DNA from: Mytilus californianus | Lineage: Eukaryota; Mollusca; Bivalvia; Mytilida; Mytilidae | Length of the DNA: 64,000 bases | Assembly: GCF_021869535.1 (NCBI RefSeq) | Contig: NW_026262659.1 | Location: 10,106,001 to 10,170,000 of the forward strand | Reading direction: 5' to 3' | In this document: one piece after another, positions 22,358 to 37,300 of the stretch | Numbering within the stretch: the first letter of the stretch is position 1 | Layout of the letters: each line of letters starts with the position of its first letter | The notes under the pieces: model-generated | Seen by the model: the letters and a program-made list of their open reading frames with translations, nothing else | What the model was told of the DNA's origin: nothing | Database searches by the model: none | Made by a program: the position numbers and the translations under genes

Positions 22358-25300
22358 CTGAAAAATACAAACAAAAGTTCATTTCACTGGAAGAACTTAG
22401 TAATCAACCTAGCTGGAAAATTCGACACCTTATTTAATGTCCACTGGAACTAAATTCCAGTTAGCAATGTTTGTGCTACACCAGCATACATTTCCATATG
22501 GTTGATAAGACGTAAAAGCTTCATCAGATCATTGTTTTGATGTTCTAAACTTGCTAGAAGCAATATTTTTCAAGTCTTGGTCCAAAGTCCAAAGGTGGTG
22601 AACATGTAAAAACTAATTCACCTCGAACTAAAGACATATTCACAACTGGGTTGTAACTGGTGAGTTTTAAAATTAACAAACTTGTGTTGTTGCTTTACTT
22701 AGAACTTAGATAAATGTTAACATAAGTCAGCCAGTGTGCGTTAACTAGGCTGTATGTACCTTCTTTGATGTAGGTGTGTTAGACTACAAAAAACACAAAT
22801 CTTTCAAGCTATGTGCTTCTTCCAGTACAAGGTGTTTACTTGTTGTAAAAAAAATAATTACCGGTAGAAGTAACCTTTATCTCACAACTGAAAGTACTCA
22901 AAAACTGAAATCTGTGGTATGAGAAATTGAAAGAAGACCATGACACAAAGATTCTAAGACCTTTAATTTATCAAAAGTCATAATTTTGTACATAATAAAC
23001 TGTTTACACAGACATATGTCTCACTTGTTGGCATAAAATTCAGAAAAAGCCACTATGATAGACAGCAACATTGCTACATTAATTCAAAGTTGCTGGACCA
23101 TGATCTAATGGGCAGGGTCTAGAAATGATAGACAAACTGAGATGTACATGATCTAATGGGCAGGGTCTAGAAATGATGGACAAACTGAGATGTATAGACA
23201 GTAATGTAACTTTATAGAAAATATCATGGTCTATTGTAAGTAGTTCCTATCAATCTAACTTAAGCAGAAAACTTAACATTAATAAACTGTTATCACAGAG
23301 ATATGTCTCGCCTTTTTGTAATTTTGATAATGCAAATGTTGAAATTAAAATAGCAATACTTTAACATGTAAGTTATGCAAATATTCAAAGTCAATGAACC
23401 ATGACTGAAGGTACATGGCTAAACAATCTCCATGGAATGAGATGTACCAATGTTTATACAACTGCATACCAAATACCATTTACTTATTATAAGTCATTCC
23501 CTTTAAACAAACCTAAACACAAACATTAACTTGTAAACTATGTAAAAGTTTAAAAGTCAATGAACCATGATCAGGGGTGGGGCTATAAAATCTCCCTTGG
23601 AAACTATACTTGCAAATGCCAATAAATTTGCATACCAAATATCATTGACTTAACATTAGCAGTTCATCTTAAACTGATCTAATCACAAACTAATACATGT
23701 AAACTAAGCAAAAGTTTCAAAGTAAAAAGACCATGACTGAGGGGGCGGGGCCAAATATTCTCCATTGAAATGAGATGTGCTAATGTTTATACAGCTGAAC
23801 ACCAATTAACATTGGCCAACCACTAATGGTTCCCCTTGAACTGACCTAATCACAAACTAATACATGTTAACTTAGCAAAATTTTCAAAGTCTATAGACCA
23901 TGACTAAGGGGGTGGAGCCAAATAGTCTCCATGGAAATGAGATATGCCAATGCTTATACAATTGCATACCAAATATCATTCACCTATCACAAGTGGTTCC
24001 CCACAAATTGACCTAATCACAAACTAATACATGTAAACTATGAAAAGTTTCAAAGTCAATAGACCTTGACTGAGGGGGCGGGGCCAAATAATCTCCATGG
24101 TAATGAGATGTGCCAATGCTAATGCAACTGCATACCAAATAGCATTGACCTACCACTAGTGGTTCACCATGAACTAGACCTAATCACAAACTAATACATT
24201 GTTGATGACGCCGTCGCCGACGCCAGAAACAGCATACCTATGTCTCGCTTTTTGACTCCGTCAAGGCGAGACAAAAATTGCTTATTAATAGAATGTGATT
24301 GGACCAGGACCTAGGGGCAGGGCCTCGAGATATTTCCTTAAACTGATATGAACTGATAGTAATTCAACTTATAACAAAATATCATTGATCTATATCAAGT
24401 AGATCCTATCAAACTATGTTAAGCAGAAAACTTAACACTGAAAATTGCTAGTAAATTCACTATACCATGATCAAATTAACTCAAGCAGAAAACTTAACAA
24501 TTGTTGACACCGTTGACGCCACAGCCGTCGCCAGAATAGCTATTGCTATGTCTTGCTTTCCACAACAACTTTTGTCCCAGCAAGACAAAAACTTATTTAG
24601 TCTAGAAAAGGTTTAAACACATCTGATATACCTATATGTTTCCAGTAAGTTTACCTGTTTAAGATATGAGAAGTTAATTGCCTCAGTTGTACAGCTATCC
24701 TGATCAGATTTACGTGAACCATCAGTTGACAGATTATCTTTGTTCAATGAAGGTACACCTAAAATATATATCAAATGTATATATATTAATAATATATACA
24801 CGATTTAATAACAACATCTTCGTATAATACCATCTTATATTAGTATCGTTGTGCAAATCTCTAGACTTATATTAATATTATATATATATTGATTATATTA
24901 AATATATATCATAATAGTATTATTTACTATTAAAAGTAAATATAAAAATTTAAATACTCTTCTATTTAAAAAGAATTGTTCTACTGTACATATTATGTGA
25001 AACAAATAAATGTTAATATCACATGTGTTAACCGTAATCCAATAACAATTATAGACTCCAAATAGTATTTTCCTTAGAGAGTGCATGAACAAAGTCAGTA
25101 GTGTGACAACAATTCCAATTATCCAACAGATACTCTGTTATTTGCTTTCCATTTTTCTTATGATTTCAACTTTGAAAAAAAATATTAAAAGCTTAACCAT
25201 TTAGACTGATTTTTTTTTTGTATATAATTTACACTCAAGAATTGATATTTAAAATAAGTTATGCAATGATAAGTAATTTCTCAGTGGGAATCAGTTACTA

Positions 25301-28300
25301 TTCAACCTGTGGGCAGATACACAATAACTGGCTTGCTTTACCTATGTGGACTCATTCATCATTAAAGCTTAATTGTGGCAACTTAAATTTGGTAAATTGT
25401 GTAGTCCAATATATTCCTCTCTAATTATTGTTTACTTAACAAATTGTCCTTATTTAATATGACTTGTACATCAACAGGAATACTAAGGAATCAAGTAAAT
25501 TAAAAATCCAAGTATTTTTCTTTCCTTTCCTTAATACATTAAAATATGTCAATTAATTTTATTCAACTTACTTAATCTTTAATCTAGGAAAAATTTTAAG
25601 TTTCATTCGGTTTTTATTGAATTATAAACTTAACTATAACTTGTCTTACAGAAATACTTTTCATGTTTCTCATCACATGACTCTCTATCATCTGAATTTC
25701 TACCTGGCATTGACCATTTCTGATATTCAGAATCTTTTTCTTTCCCCCAGCTTGCACAAGCTCCATGACTTGTAGGATCATTATGGGATTGCTCTGTTTC
25801 CTCTTGATCAGTGGAATGACTGTATAACATGCTTTTAGCTTTTGTATGGACTAGATAAGGAGGGTTACCATGTGATGACGCATTGTTTGAATATTCTGAA
25901 GTACATTTTTCTGAATGCGAAGATTGCTTGTTTGAATGTTCTGTGGTATTTTGATGCATCAAATTATGGGTATGTGAAGGCCATTTGTTTGAATATTCTG
26001 TACTATTTTCCTTAAAGGATTTACTCTGTAATGACCCCTTGTTCCATTGTTTTGCTGTATCGAACTGTTTTTTCCTATGATAAGCTACTCTCATATCCAG
26101 CTCTTTATAAAACTTTTCAAATGCTTCCACTGCTCCTCTCTTAGATATAAACCTCACAAAGATCATACTGAAATGATAGAGAACTATTACAGTAGTTATA
26201 AGACAATCCCTGACATGAGAGAAACAGTTACTTGATAATACTGAAAACCCCTGGTGAGTTATTGAATTATAAAAATACAGCTAACCACTATTACCTTAAG
26301 ACTTTAAACTCTTATCATATTTTGTTATTTCTGTACTGTATTCTCACTTAAATTTACTAAATTCTTCAGGGATAGTAAAAACATGGAACTATTCTACTGA
26401 CACATCAAAGGTCCAATAAAATAAAACCATTAAAGAATTTGAACTTCTATCCTGTTTTACTGCTCAAAAAGAAAGTAAATCTGAAGTACAACATTTTTTT
26501 TTCAATCACCATTAAGAAATGGTTTGTTGATATAATGTATCTGGATCTCAAAACACTTGTGACATGTAATTGTATATCTAGATACCAGAATAGTTGTCTG
26601 AATTGTGATTTAACCAATTATGGGTATGGAATCAAACAGGGGCATTTCTTGCAAAGCAGGCGATGATTATCCTATAGACGCATCTAGTCTCCTTCCTTGT
26701 TTGGTTTTACTATGAGTTGTATCTTCCATTGGAACACCTTTCAACTATTGGTGTCTCTAATTTATATAGTGTTGTAGTGCATAACTCTCTAAATTCATAT
26801 TAAAATTCGAATTTGAAAAAAAGGTTAAATGACTGGAAAATTTTGGCAAACTTGATGTGTCGGAATGACAGGAATTCCATCTCTCGCAAAAAAGCCATGT
26901 TAAGGAGTGGAAATTTGAGAATGAATGTCTGTATAACTTTTATTAACGAAATTTTCAAAGTCCAAAACCTGTAATTTCAGCACAAATCAGTGGAGCAGAA
27001 CCAGACGCAAACTCAATTTGTAACTCATCATAGAAGACACACATATTAAAAATCAGCTCAATATGTAAAGGTGTTTGGAAAAAAGTCTGTATAACTATTC
27101 GTTGCGGAACGACGGAATGACAAAATGACGGATAAGAGTAAAGCTATATGACCCTGACAATTTTGTTGCAGGGCAATAAAAATGGTTACCATATTCATAT
27201 ACTTTCCTCATGTTTTATTGTAGAGAATTTTGTGGTATCGGCAGACCTTTGATAGTCTCTACAATTTTTGTGATTTAGATAATAATCTGAAATATTTTAC
27301 TTTTGTTGAAGAATATGTGACAAAATAGGTAAAAAAATTTTTTTATTGTTTACGGAAAATGACGATCATTAATTTATCACATTCAAATTTTTATCGATCC
27401 CTATAAATTAGCAATGTGTTTAATGGTTTTGGGGGAAGAGTTGCACAATTAGGTGGTTTTACATCTTACAGTCTATCCAAACTATTTTTGCAAAAAATTC
27501 TGCTCAATCCGGTGTGAGGGGCTGTCTTAAACATGCACTAAAGTGAGAGTTTGTTTTTTTGCTCGGTGTTGAAAGCCTCACTGCGACTTTAAGATGAGGA
27601 ACAGCAATAAAAGCACTGTTCCTTTGCCTTTTGTGCTTTTTGCTGGGCAAACTGATTTTGTGACATGGATGGATACCCCGTATCCTTTGTTTTTCTATTC
27701 TATTAAATTGGATCAAACAATCTGATGAAATTATCAATAGAGTTTTCATATACCGAATTGTTCATTCTTAATAGTTTTTAAAAGATTGGACAGTTAGGAT
27801 GATCTGAAAGTGTCTTCCTGTAATCTTATTGCCAATTTTAACACCCTATCCTTAGATAACTTAAGCTTAGTGACAGGCTTTGTATCAAGAAATATACTGA
27901 AAGATAAAAACTGTGGACCTTGAATCCAAATAGAACAATATCATTAGGTTGGGGTATATTTTAAGGTTGTACATAACACTACAGGGAGTTAACTCTGTAA
28001 AAATCAGCTGAACATTTTAATCACGTTCTACTGTTAAGGAAATATTAAGCTTCCCAATGATCAAAATTAGTGTTTGTCAAACTGCTATATATCCAATGAA
28101 ATATTTCTGATAAAGTGTGTGGTTCAAGTTTTTTGAAATTTTTACTTTTTTTGTCAAAGGGTCAAAGTAATTATTTTGTCAAAATTTTATAAAATTTAAA
28201 TGAGCCGGCTTAATTTTAGTCAAGGTGTATGGTACCACCTTAAGATTTGTTTTTAATAAATCTGATAATGTGAAGAGATCTTGTTACAACTTAGGTCACT

Positions 28301-31300
28301 CCAAGGAAAGCATCAGCATTGCCATAAGTGGGCAAAGAACCCATGACATTTTGAGGATAATACAGATGTTACTAAATCAGAAAAACAATGTTAATAAAAA
28401 TGTAATTCATTTAATATAGCATATTGTTTGTCAAGGATAAGGGAAAAACAATGTTTATAAAAATGTAATTTAATCTAACATATGATATTCCAAAATTTAG
28501 CAAACAGTCTTTAACAAATGGATAGTGGTATACTATGAATTACCGTTACTTACCCTGGAGTAAAATGAACCTCTCTGAAGTCATTAATACTATTGAACTT
28601 CTCAGCAACAGTCTACAAAATGACAGTTAATTGGATTTTTATTACATTTATTAGTGTCTTTGTTATAGCAATGAAGGGCCATAAATCCCGAATAATCTTG
28701 GATATAGAGCAAAGAATTTATACACAAAATGTATCAATCTTTAATAGAATTTGTAATGAAATTTAAGACATGAACCCTTCTTGTCATAAAGTTGTGTCTG
28801 GACTGTTAAGAAACTCTGGACCCAAAACAAATGATTCATATTATATATATATAAATATGTAGGACTCAAAGTAGCGATGGGGACACTGAAGTGCGATGGT
28901 CTGCGCCAAAGTGCGATGGTCCTTTCGCTGATGTGCGATGGTTCTGTCGCTGATATGCGATGGTCTATAAGACGTGTGATGGCTAGTTTAAAATTTACAG
29001 ATGTTCAATTATTATGATAGCTTGATTTTTTATAAGTTGGTATATGAATACAAAACATTCAACATTTTGTCCAGTTGCAGTAAAAAACACCGGTGATGTA
29101 TCTTATTCCTTGTTATTATTCACATCAGCCGTATACAGTTTTCGCTTAATTTGTTTCGTTATGACTAAGAAGTATTTCCATTTCAAACAATTACCACACT
29201 TCTTTTTTAATCATTGCAATTTGCACTTCTTTAAAAAAAAAATAGAAGCGTCAAGTTCTGAAAGATTGAATGAACGGCTGCTTTTTTTATCTAAGCTATT
29301 TACAAAGTATAATGTACACTACAAAGTTACAGTCAGTGAGGACTTGAAATTCAATGACTGTTTTAAATTAAACGGTTTTAACTCTCCATGTTTTACATAA
29401 AGAAAAAACAAAAAGCTACTTCTAACAAACAAATTGATTTCTACATCGAGATGTGAACATGAAAAAAATTGAAAATATGATTTATGTATAAATTCATCAC
29501 ACTTCAGCGTAACCACCATCGCACTTCAGCTTAGGTATCAACAAGATAGCGTCACAAGGCCACAATCGCACTTCTGAGTGATCAAAAACTCACACAGATG
29601 GTTCATTATCTCTAGGATAACATAGGTTATGACACCAATATGAACCTGCTATTACTCATTATTTATTACATTATACTGGTACCTCAGATGATGTTCTCGA
29701 TGGTTCATTATCTCTAGGAAAACATCCATATGAACCTGCTATAACTCATTATTTATTACATTATACTGGTACCTCAGATGATGTTCTCGATGGTTCATTA
29801 TCTCTAGGAAAACATCCATATGAACCTGCTATAACTCATTATTTATTACATTATACTGGTACCTCAGATGATGTTCCAGGTGGTTCATTATCTCTAGGAA
29901 AACATCCATATGAACCTGCTATAACTCATTATTTATTACATTATACTGGTACCTCAGATGATGTTCTCGATGGTTCATTATCTCTAGGAAAACATCCATA
30001 CGAACCTGCTATAACTCATTATTTATTACATTATACTGGTACCTCAGATGATGTTCTCGATGGTTCATTATCTCTAGGAAAACATCCATATGAACCTGCT
30101 ATAACTCATTATTTATTACATTATACTGGTACCTCAGATGATGTTCTCGATGGTTCATTATCTCTAGGAAAACATCCATATGAACCTGCTATTACTCATT
30201 ATTTATTACATTATACTGGTACCTCAGATGATGTTCTCGATGGTTCATTATCTCTAGGAAAACATCCATATGAACCTGCTATAACTCATTATTTATTACA
30301 TTATACTGGTACCTCAGATGATGTTCCAGGTGGTTCATTATCTCTAGGAAAACATCCATATGAACCTGCTATTACTCATTATTACATTATACTGGTACCT
30401 CAGATGATGTTCTCGATGGTTCATTATCTCTAGGAAAACATCCATATGAACCTGCTATTACTCATTATTTATTACATTATACTGGTACCTCAGATGATGT
30501 TCTCGATGGTTCATTATCTCTAGGAAAACATCCATATGAACCTGCTATAACTCATTATTTATTACATTATACTGGTACCTCAGATGATGTTCCAGGTGGT
30601 TCATTATCTCTAGGAAAACATCCATATGAACCTGCTATTACTCATTATTACATTATACTGGTACCTCAGATGATGTTCTCGATGGTTCATTATCTCTAGG
30701 AAAACATCCATATGAACCTGCTATAACTCATTATTTATTACATTATACTGGTACCTCAGATGATGTTCTCGATGGTTCATTATCTCTAGGAAAACATCCA
30801 TATGAACCTGCTATAACTCATTATTTATTACATTATACTGGTACCTCAGATGATGTTCTCGATGGTTCATTATCTCTAGGAAAACATCCATATGAACCTG
30901 CTATAACTCATTATTTATTACATTATACTGGTACCTCAGATGATGTTCTCGATGGTTCATTATCTCTAGGAAAACATCCATATGAACCTGCTATAACTCA
31001 TTATTTATTACATTATACTGGTACCTCAGATGATGTTCCAGGTGGTTCATTATCTCTAGGAAAACATCCATATGAACCTGCTATTACTCATTATTACATT
31101 ATACTGGTACCTCAGATGATGTTCTCGATGGTTCATTATCTCTAGGAAAACATCCATATGAACCTGCTATAACTCATTATTTATTACATTATACTGGTAC
31201 CTCAGATGATGTTCTCGATGGTTCATTATCTCTAGGAAAACATCCATATGAACCTGCTATTACTCATTATTTATTACATTATACTGGTACCTCAGATGAT

Positions 31301-34300
31301 GTTCCAGGTGGTTCATTATCTCTAGGAAAACATCCATATGAACCTGCTATAACTCATTATTTATTACATTATACTGGTACCTCAGATGATGTTCCAGGTG
31401 GTTCATTATCTCTAGGAAAACATCCATATGAACCTGCTATAACTCATTATTTATTACATTATACTGGTACCTCAGATGATGTTCTCGATGGTTCATTATC
31501 TCTAGGAAAACATCCATATGAACCTGCTATAACTCATTATTTATTACATTATACTGGTACCTCAGATGATGTTCTCGATGGTTCATTATCTCTAGGAAAA
31601 CATCCATATGAACCTGCTATAACTCATTATTTATTACATTATACTGGTACCTCAGATGATGTTCCAGGTGGTTCATTATCTCTAGGAAAACATCCATATG
31701 AACCTGCTATTACTCATTATTACATTATACTGGTACCTCAGATGATGTTCTCGATGGTTCATTATCTCTAGGAAAACATCCATATGAACCTGCTATAACT
31801 CATTATTTATTACATTATACTGGTACCTCAGATGATGTTCTCGATGGTTCATTATCTCTAGGAAAACATCCATATGAACCTGCTATAACTCATTATTTAT
31901 TACATTATACTGGTACCTCAGATGATGTTCCAGGTGGTTCATTATCTCTAGGAAAACATCCATATGAACCTGCTATTACTCATTATTACATTATACTGGT
32001 ACCTCAGATGATGTTCTCGATGGTTCATTATCTCTAGGAAAACATCCATATGAACCTGCTATAACTCATTATTTATTACATTATACTGGTACCTCAGATG
32101 ATGTTCTCGATGGTTCATTATCTCTAGGAAAACATCCATATGAACCTGCTATTACTCATTATTTATTACATTATACTGGTACCTCAGATGATGTTCCAGG
32201 TGGTTCATTATCTCTAGGAAAACATCCATATGAACCTGCTATAACTCATTATTTATTACATTATACTGGTACCTCAGATGATGTTCCAGGTGGTTCATTA
32301 TCTCTAGGAAAACATCCATATGAACCTGCTATTACTCATTATTACATTATACTGGTACCTCAGATGATGTTCTCGATGGTTCATTATCTCTAGGAAAACA
32401 TCCATATGAACCTGCTATAACTCATTATTTATTACATTATACTGGTACCTCAGATGATGTTCTCGATGGTTCATTATCTCTAGGAAAACATCCATATGAA
32501 CCTGCTATAACTCATTATTTATTACATTATACTGGTACCTCAGATGATGTTCTCGATGGTTCATTATCTCTAGGAAAACATCCATATGAACCTGCTATAA
32601 CTCATTATTTATTACATTATACTGGTACCTCAGATGATGTTCTCGATGGTTCATTATCTCTAGGAAAACATCCATATGAACCTGCTATTACTCATTATTA
32701 CATTATACTGGTACCTCAGATGATGTTCTCGATGGTTCATTATCTCTAGGAAAACATCCATATGAACCTGCTATAACTCATTATTTATTACATTATACTG
32801 GTACCTCAGATGATGTTCTCGATGGTTCATTATCTCTAGGAAAACATCCATATGAACCTGCTATAACTCATTATTTATTACATTATACTGGTACCTCAGA
32901 TGATGTTCTCGATGGTTCATTATCTCTAGGAAAACATCCATATGAACCTGCTATAACTCATTATTTATTACATTATACTGGTACCTCAGATGATGTTCCA
33001 GGTGGTTCATTATCTCTAGGAAAACATCCATATGAACCTGCTATTACTCATTATTTATTACATTATACTGGTACCTCAGATGATGTTCTCGATGGTTCAT
33101 TATCTCTAGGAAAACATCCATATGAACCTGCTATTACTCATTATTTATTACATTATACTGGTACCTCAGATGATGTTCTCGATGGTTCATTATCTCTAGG
33201 ATAACATCCATATGAACCTGCTATAACTCATTATTTATTACATTATACTGGTACCTCAGATGATGTTCTCGATGGTTCATTATCTCTAGGAAAACATCCA
33301 TATGAACCTGCTATTACTCATTATTTATTACATTATACTGGTACCTCAGATGATGTTCTCGATGGTTCATTATCTCTAGGAAAACATCCATATGAACCTG
33401 CTATTACTCATTATTTATTACATTATACTGGTACCTCAGATGATGTTCTCGATGGTTCATTATCTCTAGGAAAACATCCATATGAACCTGCTATAATTCA
33501 TTATTTATTACATTATACTGGTACCTCAGATGATGTTCCAGGTGGTTCATTATTTCTAGGATAACACAGACTGTAACGCCCATGTACATCTGGCTTTAAC
33601 TCATTATAGCAGGAGTCATTCTCTGTTGTAAGACATGATGCTGATGTTTTTACATGGCAACCACCATCTTCTTTCTTCTCTTTAAATGTTTAATGAAATT
33701 TTAAAAACAGTATATTATTGTTAATTGATTATGTTTGATAATCTTAATGGTAAGCTTCTAAATTGATATTTCTGACATGCTATATAAAGTTGTAAGTATG
33801 TAATATTGTATGTATATTACTAACAAATATTAACAGCTGTATATATGTATACTGTAAACCAACTTATTTTCACGGATACTTTATTTCACGTTTAGCCCTT
33901 TCTAGCCCAATTCACAGCGATTTAATTTCGCGATTTTCACATGTACTTGGTGTAATTAGACAAGTAAAGATCCAAGTTTTAAATTTTCGCGACGATTTAT
34001 ATTCGCGTTATTTTTCTTCTCGCGATAATAAATCGCTCGCAAAAATTAGTTGGTTTACAGTATGTCATTACTTGTGTTGAAAAAGGCTTGAATAAGATAC
34101 CTGAGTATTTGATGTTTTTATATTTTTTTTTTTTATTAAACTTGAACTCCATTTTGTTTTTAATAACAACATTCATTTTCCTATTTATCAAAGACCATTA
34201 CTTTCTGAATATTTAAAGTGAAAATCATAAATATTGAATTTGACCTCTATTTAGTCATCAGTTACGATATACAAAAAATTTGAAAAGCGTTGGTTGAAGG

Positions 34301-37300
34301 GTTCATAATATATTGCACTGAAACTACAAAAAGCAACTTTCCAATCTATTTAGGACTATTACATCTATACGGCAAAAATGAGGTTAGTCAATATCGAACT
34401 TGAACTTCATTTTGTAATCAGGAACAACATATTAATAATTGAAAAGCATTGGTTAAAGGATTTATAAGATATTGCATAGAAACGACATAATTTTAAGCCC
34501 GTTTCCAATCCATCTTGGACCATTACATATAAACGGCAAGAGTGAAGTCAGTCAATATCAAACTTGAACTTCATTTTGTAATCAGTAACAACATATTAAA
34601 ATTTGAAAAAGCATTGGTTAAAGGGTTCATTAGATATGGCAAGGAAACTGTTGGTATCTGGGATCATCCCTTGCGGTCATAAACATTTTGAAAGAGATTA
34701 TCTTACAGACTCAGAAATCAACCAATCAAGGTACTGGATTTTGTTTGTTGAGCACAATTTAGCACTGCGAGTAATAAGTTAAGTTTAATATCCATAAGCC
34801 CTGGCGTAATACCTTTATCAAATAATGCTCCAGCAAAACGAACTTTTATTAATCTTCCTCTGTGACAGGTCTCATTTATTGTTCTAACACAATCTTCTGC
34901 ATGGGACAACTGTCTGAATTTAACAAAAGCAAACCTGAAAGAAATATATTTTCAGAATACATGTTTACTAATTGGTCATATTTCAAATAAGAATTTCTTT
35001 ATTTTTTTCTGTCTGAGTCTTTAAGATTGTGATTGATTATTTTTTACTTACTAATTTGGTTCTTTTCTTGGTAGGAATGTTCTTGAAAATGGTTCCCTTT
35101 GTTTTTTTACCTTATTTCAAAATCAGAATGACAAGGGTTTTACAATAATACATTCATAAACCATCTCCTTTAACTTCTGAGCACAATGAAATCATATTTG
35201 TCATCCACTTGAAAAACATCATCCTCAAAAGCCAACCAAATGTGACATCATGACGACACCATGCATCAAAATCTTATTTTTCAATGTTTGAGATATAATA
35301 CACATACTGGAATAATTTATACATCTAAAAAGGATTCAGTAATCCCTTAAACATTGTACGGTATATCAATAAAACAGACATTTCAGTGGAAATGCCAAAT
35401 CATTTTTTAGACTACTGGCTCTTAACAGCCTGAATCACTCACCACAAAAATATGCCATTTTACCTTGATGATAATTTATGCTGTTTACAGTTTCTATCAA
35501 TCTTTTACAGTTTTTAATATATCAGGTCAAGATGCTAAAATCTGTCCAAATTGTCATATAAAGGGCAATAACTCATTTAAGGAGTCACCTGAGAATTTCA
35601 TTAGCAATGAAAGAGAGTTAGATCTTGACTTTCTGAGCATGCCAGTAAGATTTTCTCTTATGTGGTTTTACAGATACAAGACAATTACTTGTATCAAACT
35701 GTTATGTTCTTCTTTTAGCCATGGTTGAAGTGTTGCTTCTTTGGCGGGGACAAACAAGATAGGATTTTATACTAGATACCCAAATGATCCTTCAGTGTGG
35801 GTTTTTTTTTTGACAGATGATTTTTTTAAAGCTTACTACAACAGACAAAGACAAGGATGGACATTAAGTGATGGCAATAACTCATGTGGCCCATCGGGCA
35901 AAGCGAGCTTAAAAAATTTGATACAATTTCCAGGAAAAACATTTCAAAATATAGTTGCAATTCTTTGTAATATCTATGTGCAGCTTATACTCCTTATCAA
36001 CAAAACATTTCTTTACAATCAGGGGCTCAAATAGGGATGGAAAATAAGTGTATTTGGTATCAACTTTTTAATTGCTATAATGGCAGCAATCTCAGCCGCA
36101 GTATAAAACAATATAAGGTAAATGACAGAAAACTTGGAATTTTACATGACCTAGTTTCTTGTACAATTTCAGGGTATCAACCTGTTATTTACAAGGGTGA
36201 AGATTTCTCAAAAGTTTGTAAATAAATAAAATTAATAAATGATAAGTGATTATGATAAATCATACAGGCACATCAAGTCATCGAGATAAAATAGTGGAGA
36301 GTTGTCCACAAAATAATATTTTACACAGCAGTTTCATCTTTTCTTCCTATTCAATAAAAGTAAATCATATATTAAACTAAGTACCTACACTTTTCTTCTG
36401 TCATCCTTATTTGTTCGTACTCTCACAATCGTAGGGTGAAAATCTCTTACTAATTCTTCAACATCAGCCTTCAATATATATATATGAAAAAAATATCTTA
36501 ATAGGAAAAGCAGTGAAATCAATATACCAAAAATTTCTCTTAAAAAAATTAAATCCAAAAATCATCTTGGAGATAACACATGTTGATGTCTGTCTAACAC
36601 ATGTTGATGTCTGTCTAAATAAAATTATATCTTGATCTACGACTCATTTAAATGATGTACACCTTACAATGATTCTATCAACCAAAGGTTGTTGATCATT
36701 CATTTAAAGGAACTGAAAATTTGGACCTCAATGCTATTCAACTTTGTATTTTATTTACCCTTTTTAACCTTTTTGTTTCGAGCATTGATCACTGATGAGT
36801 CTTTTATAGACTATGTAAAATCTATGATGAGGTTAGCATGAAAACTTAACTTTGGTTACTGCATCATTAACTAAGGTCAAAGTCACATGACTTTCATTGC
36901 ACAGCCATTTATATCTTAATTACATTGATTCTATACACCATATATAGAATTGCCCTAATCACAAGAAAAATGTGTCCATAGTACATGGATGCCCCACTCA
37001 CACTATCATTTTCTATGTTCAGTGGACCGTAAATTGGGGTTAAAACTCTAATTTGGCATTGGTCTTCAACTTCATCAAAAACTACCTTGACCAAAAACTT
37101 TAACCTTAAGCGGGACAAACAGACAGATGGACTGACGAACGGACGGACGAACGAACGGACGCACAGACCAGAAAACATAATGCCCCTACTACTATCGAAG
37201 GTGAGGCATAAAAATCTAACATCCATCTTATAATCCTTAAAATGAACTAAAGAGTAGGCTATGTCATATAAACATGTTTCTATGGATCAACTAAGGGACT

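Noticed and set aside
27504-27749. 81-codon minus-strand frame
   Set aside because: No motif and no splice support, and it sits in an intron of the RRM gene.
29044-29400. 118-codon frame inside the foldback-like element
   Set aside because: No recognisable domain, heavy in Phe/Lys/Asn as expected of AT-rich DNA, with no splice or start context. Kept only as a comment on the element.
29597-33564. CRISPR-like look of the long regular array
   Set aside because: Units are directly adjacent 90-bp copies with no unique spacers, and the context is eukaryotic.
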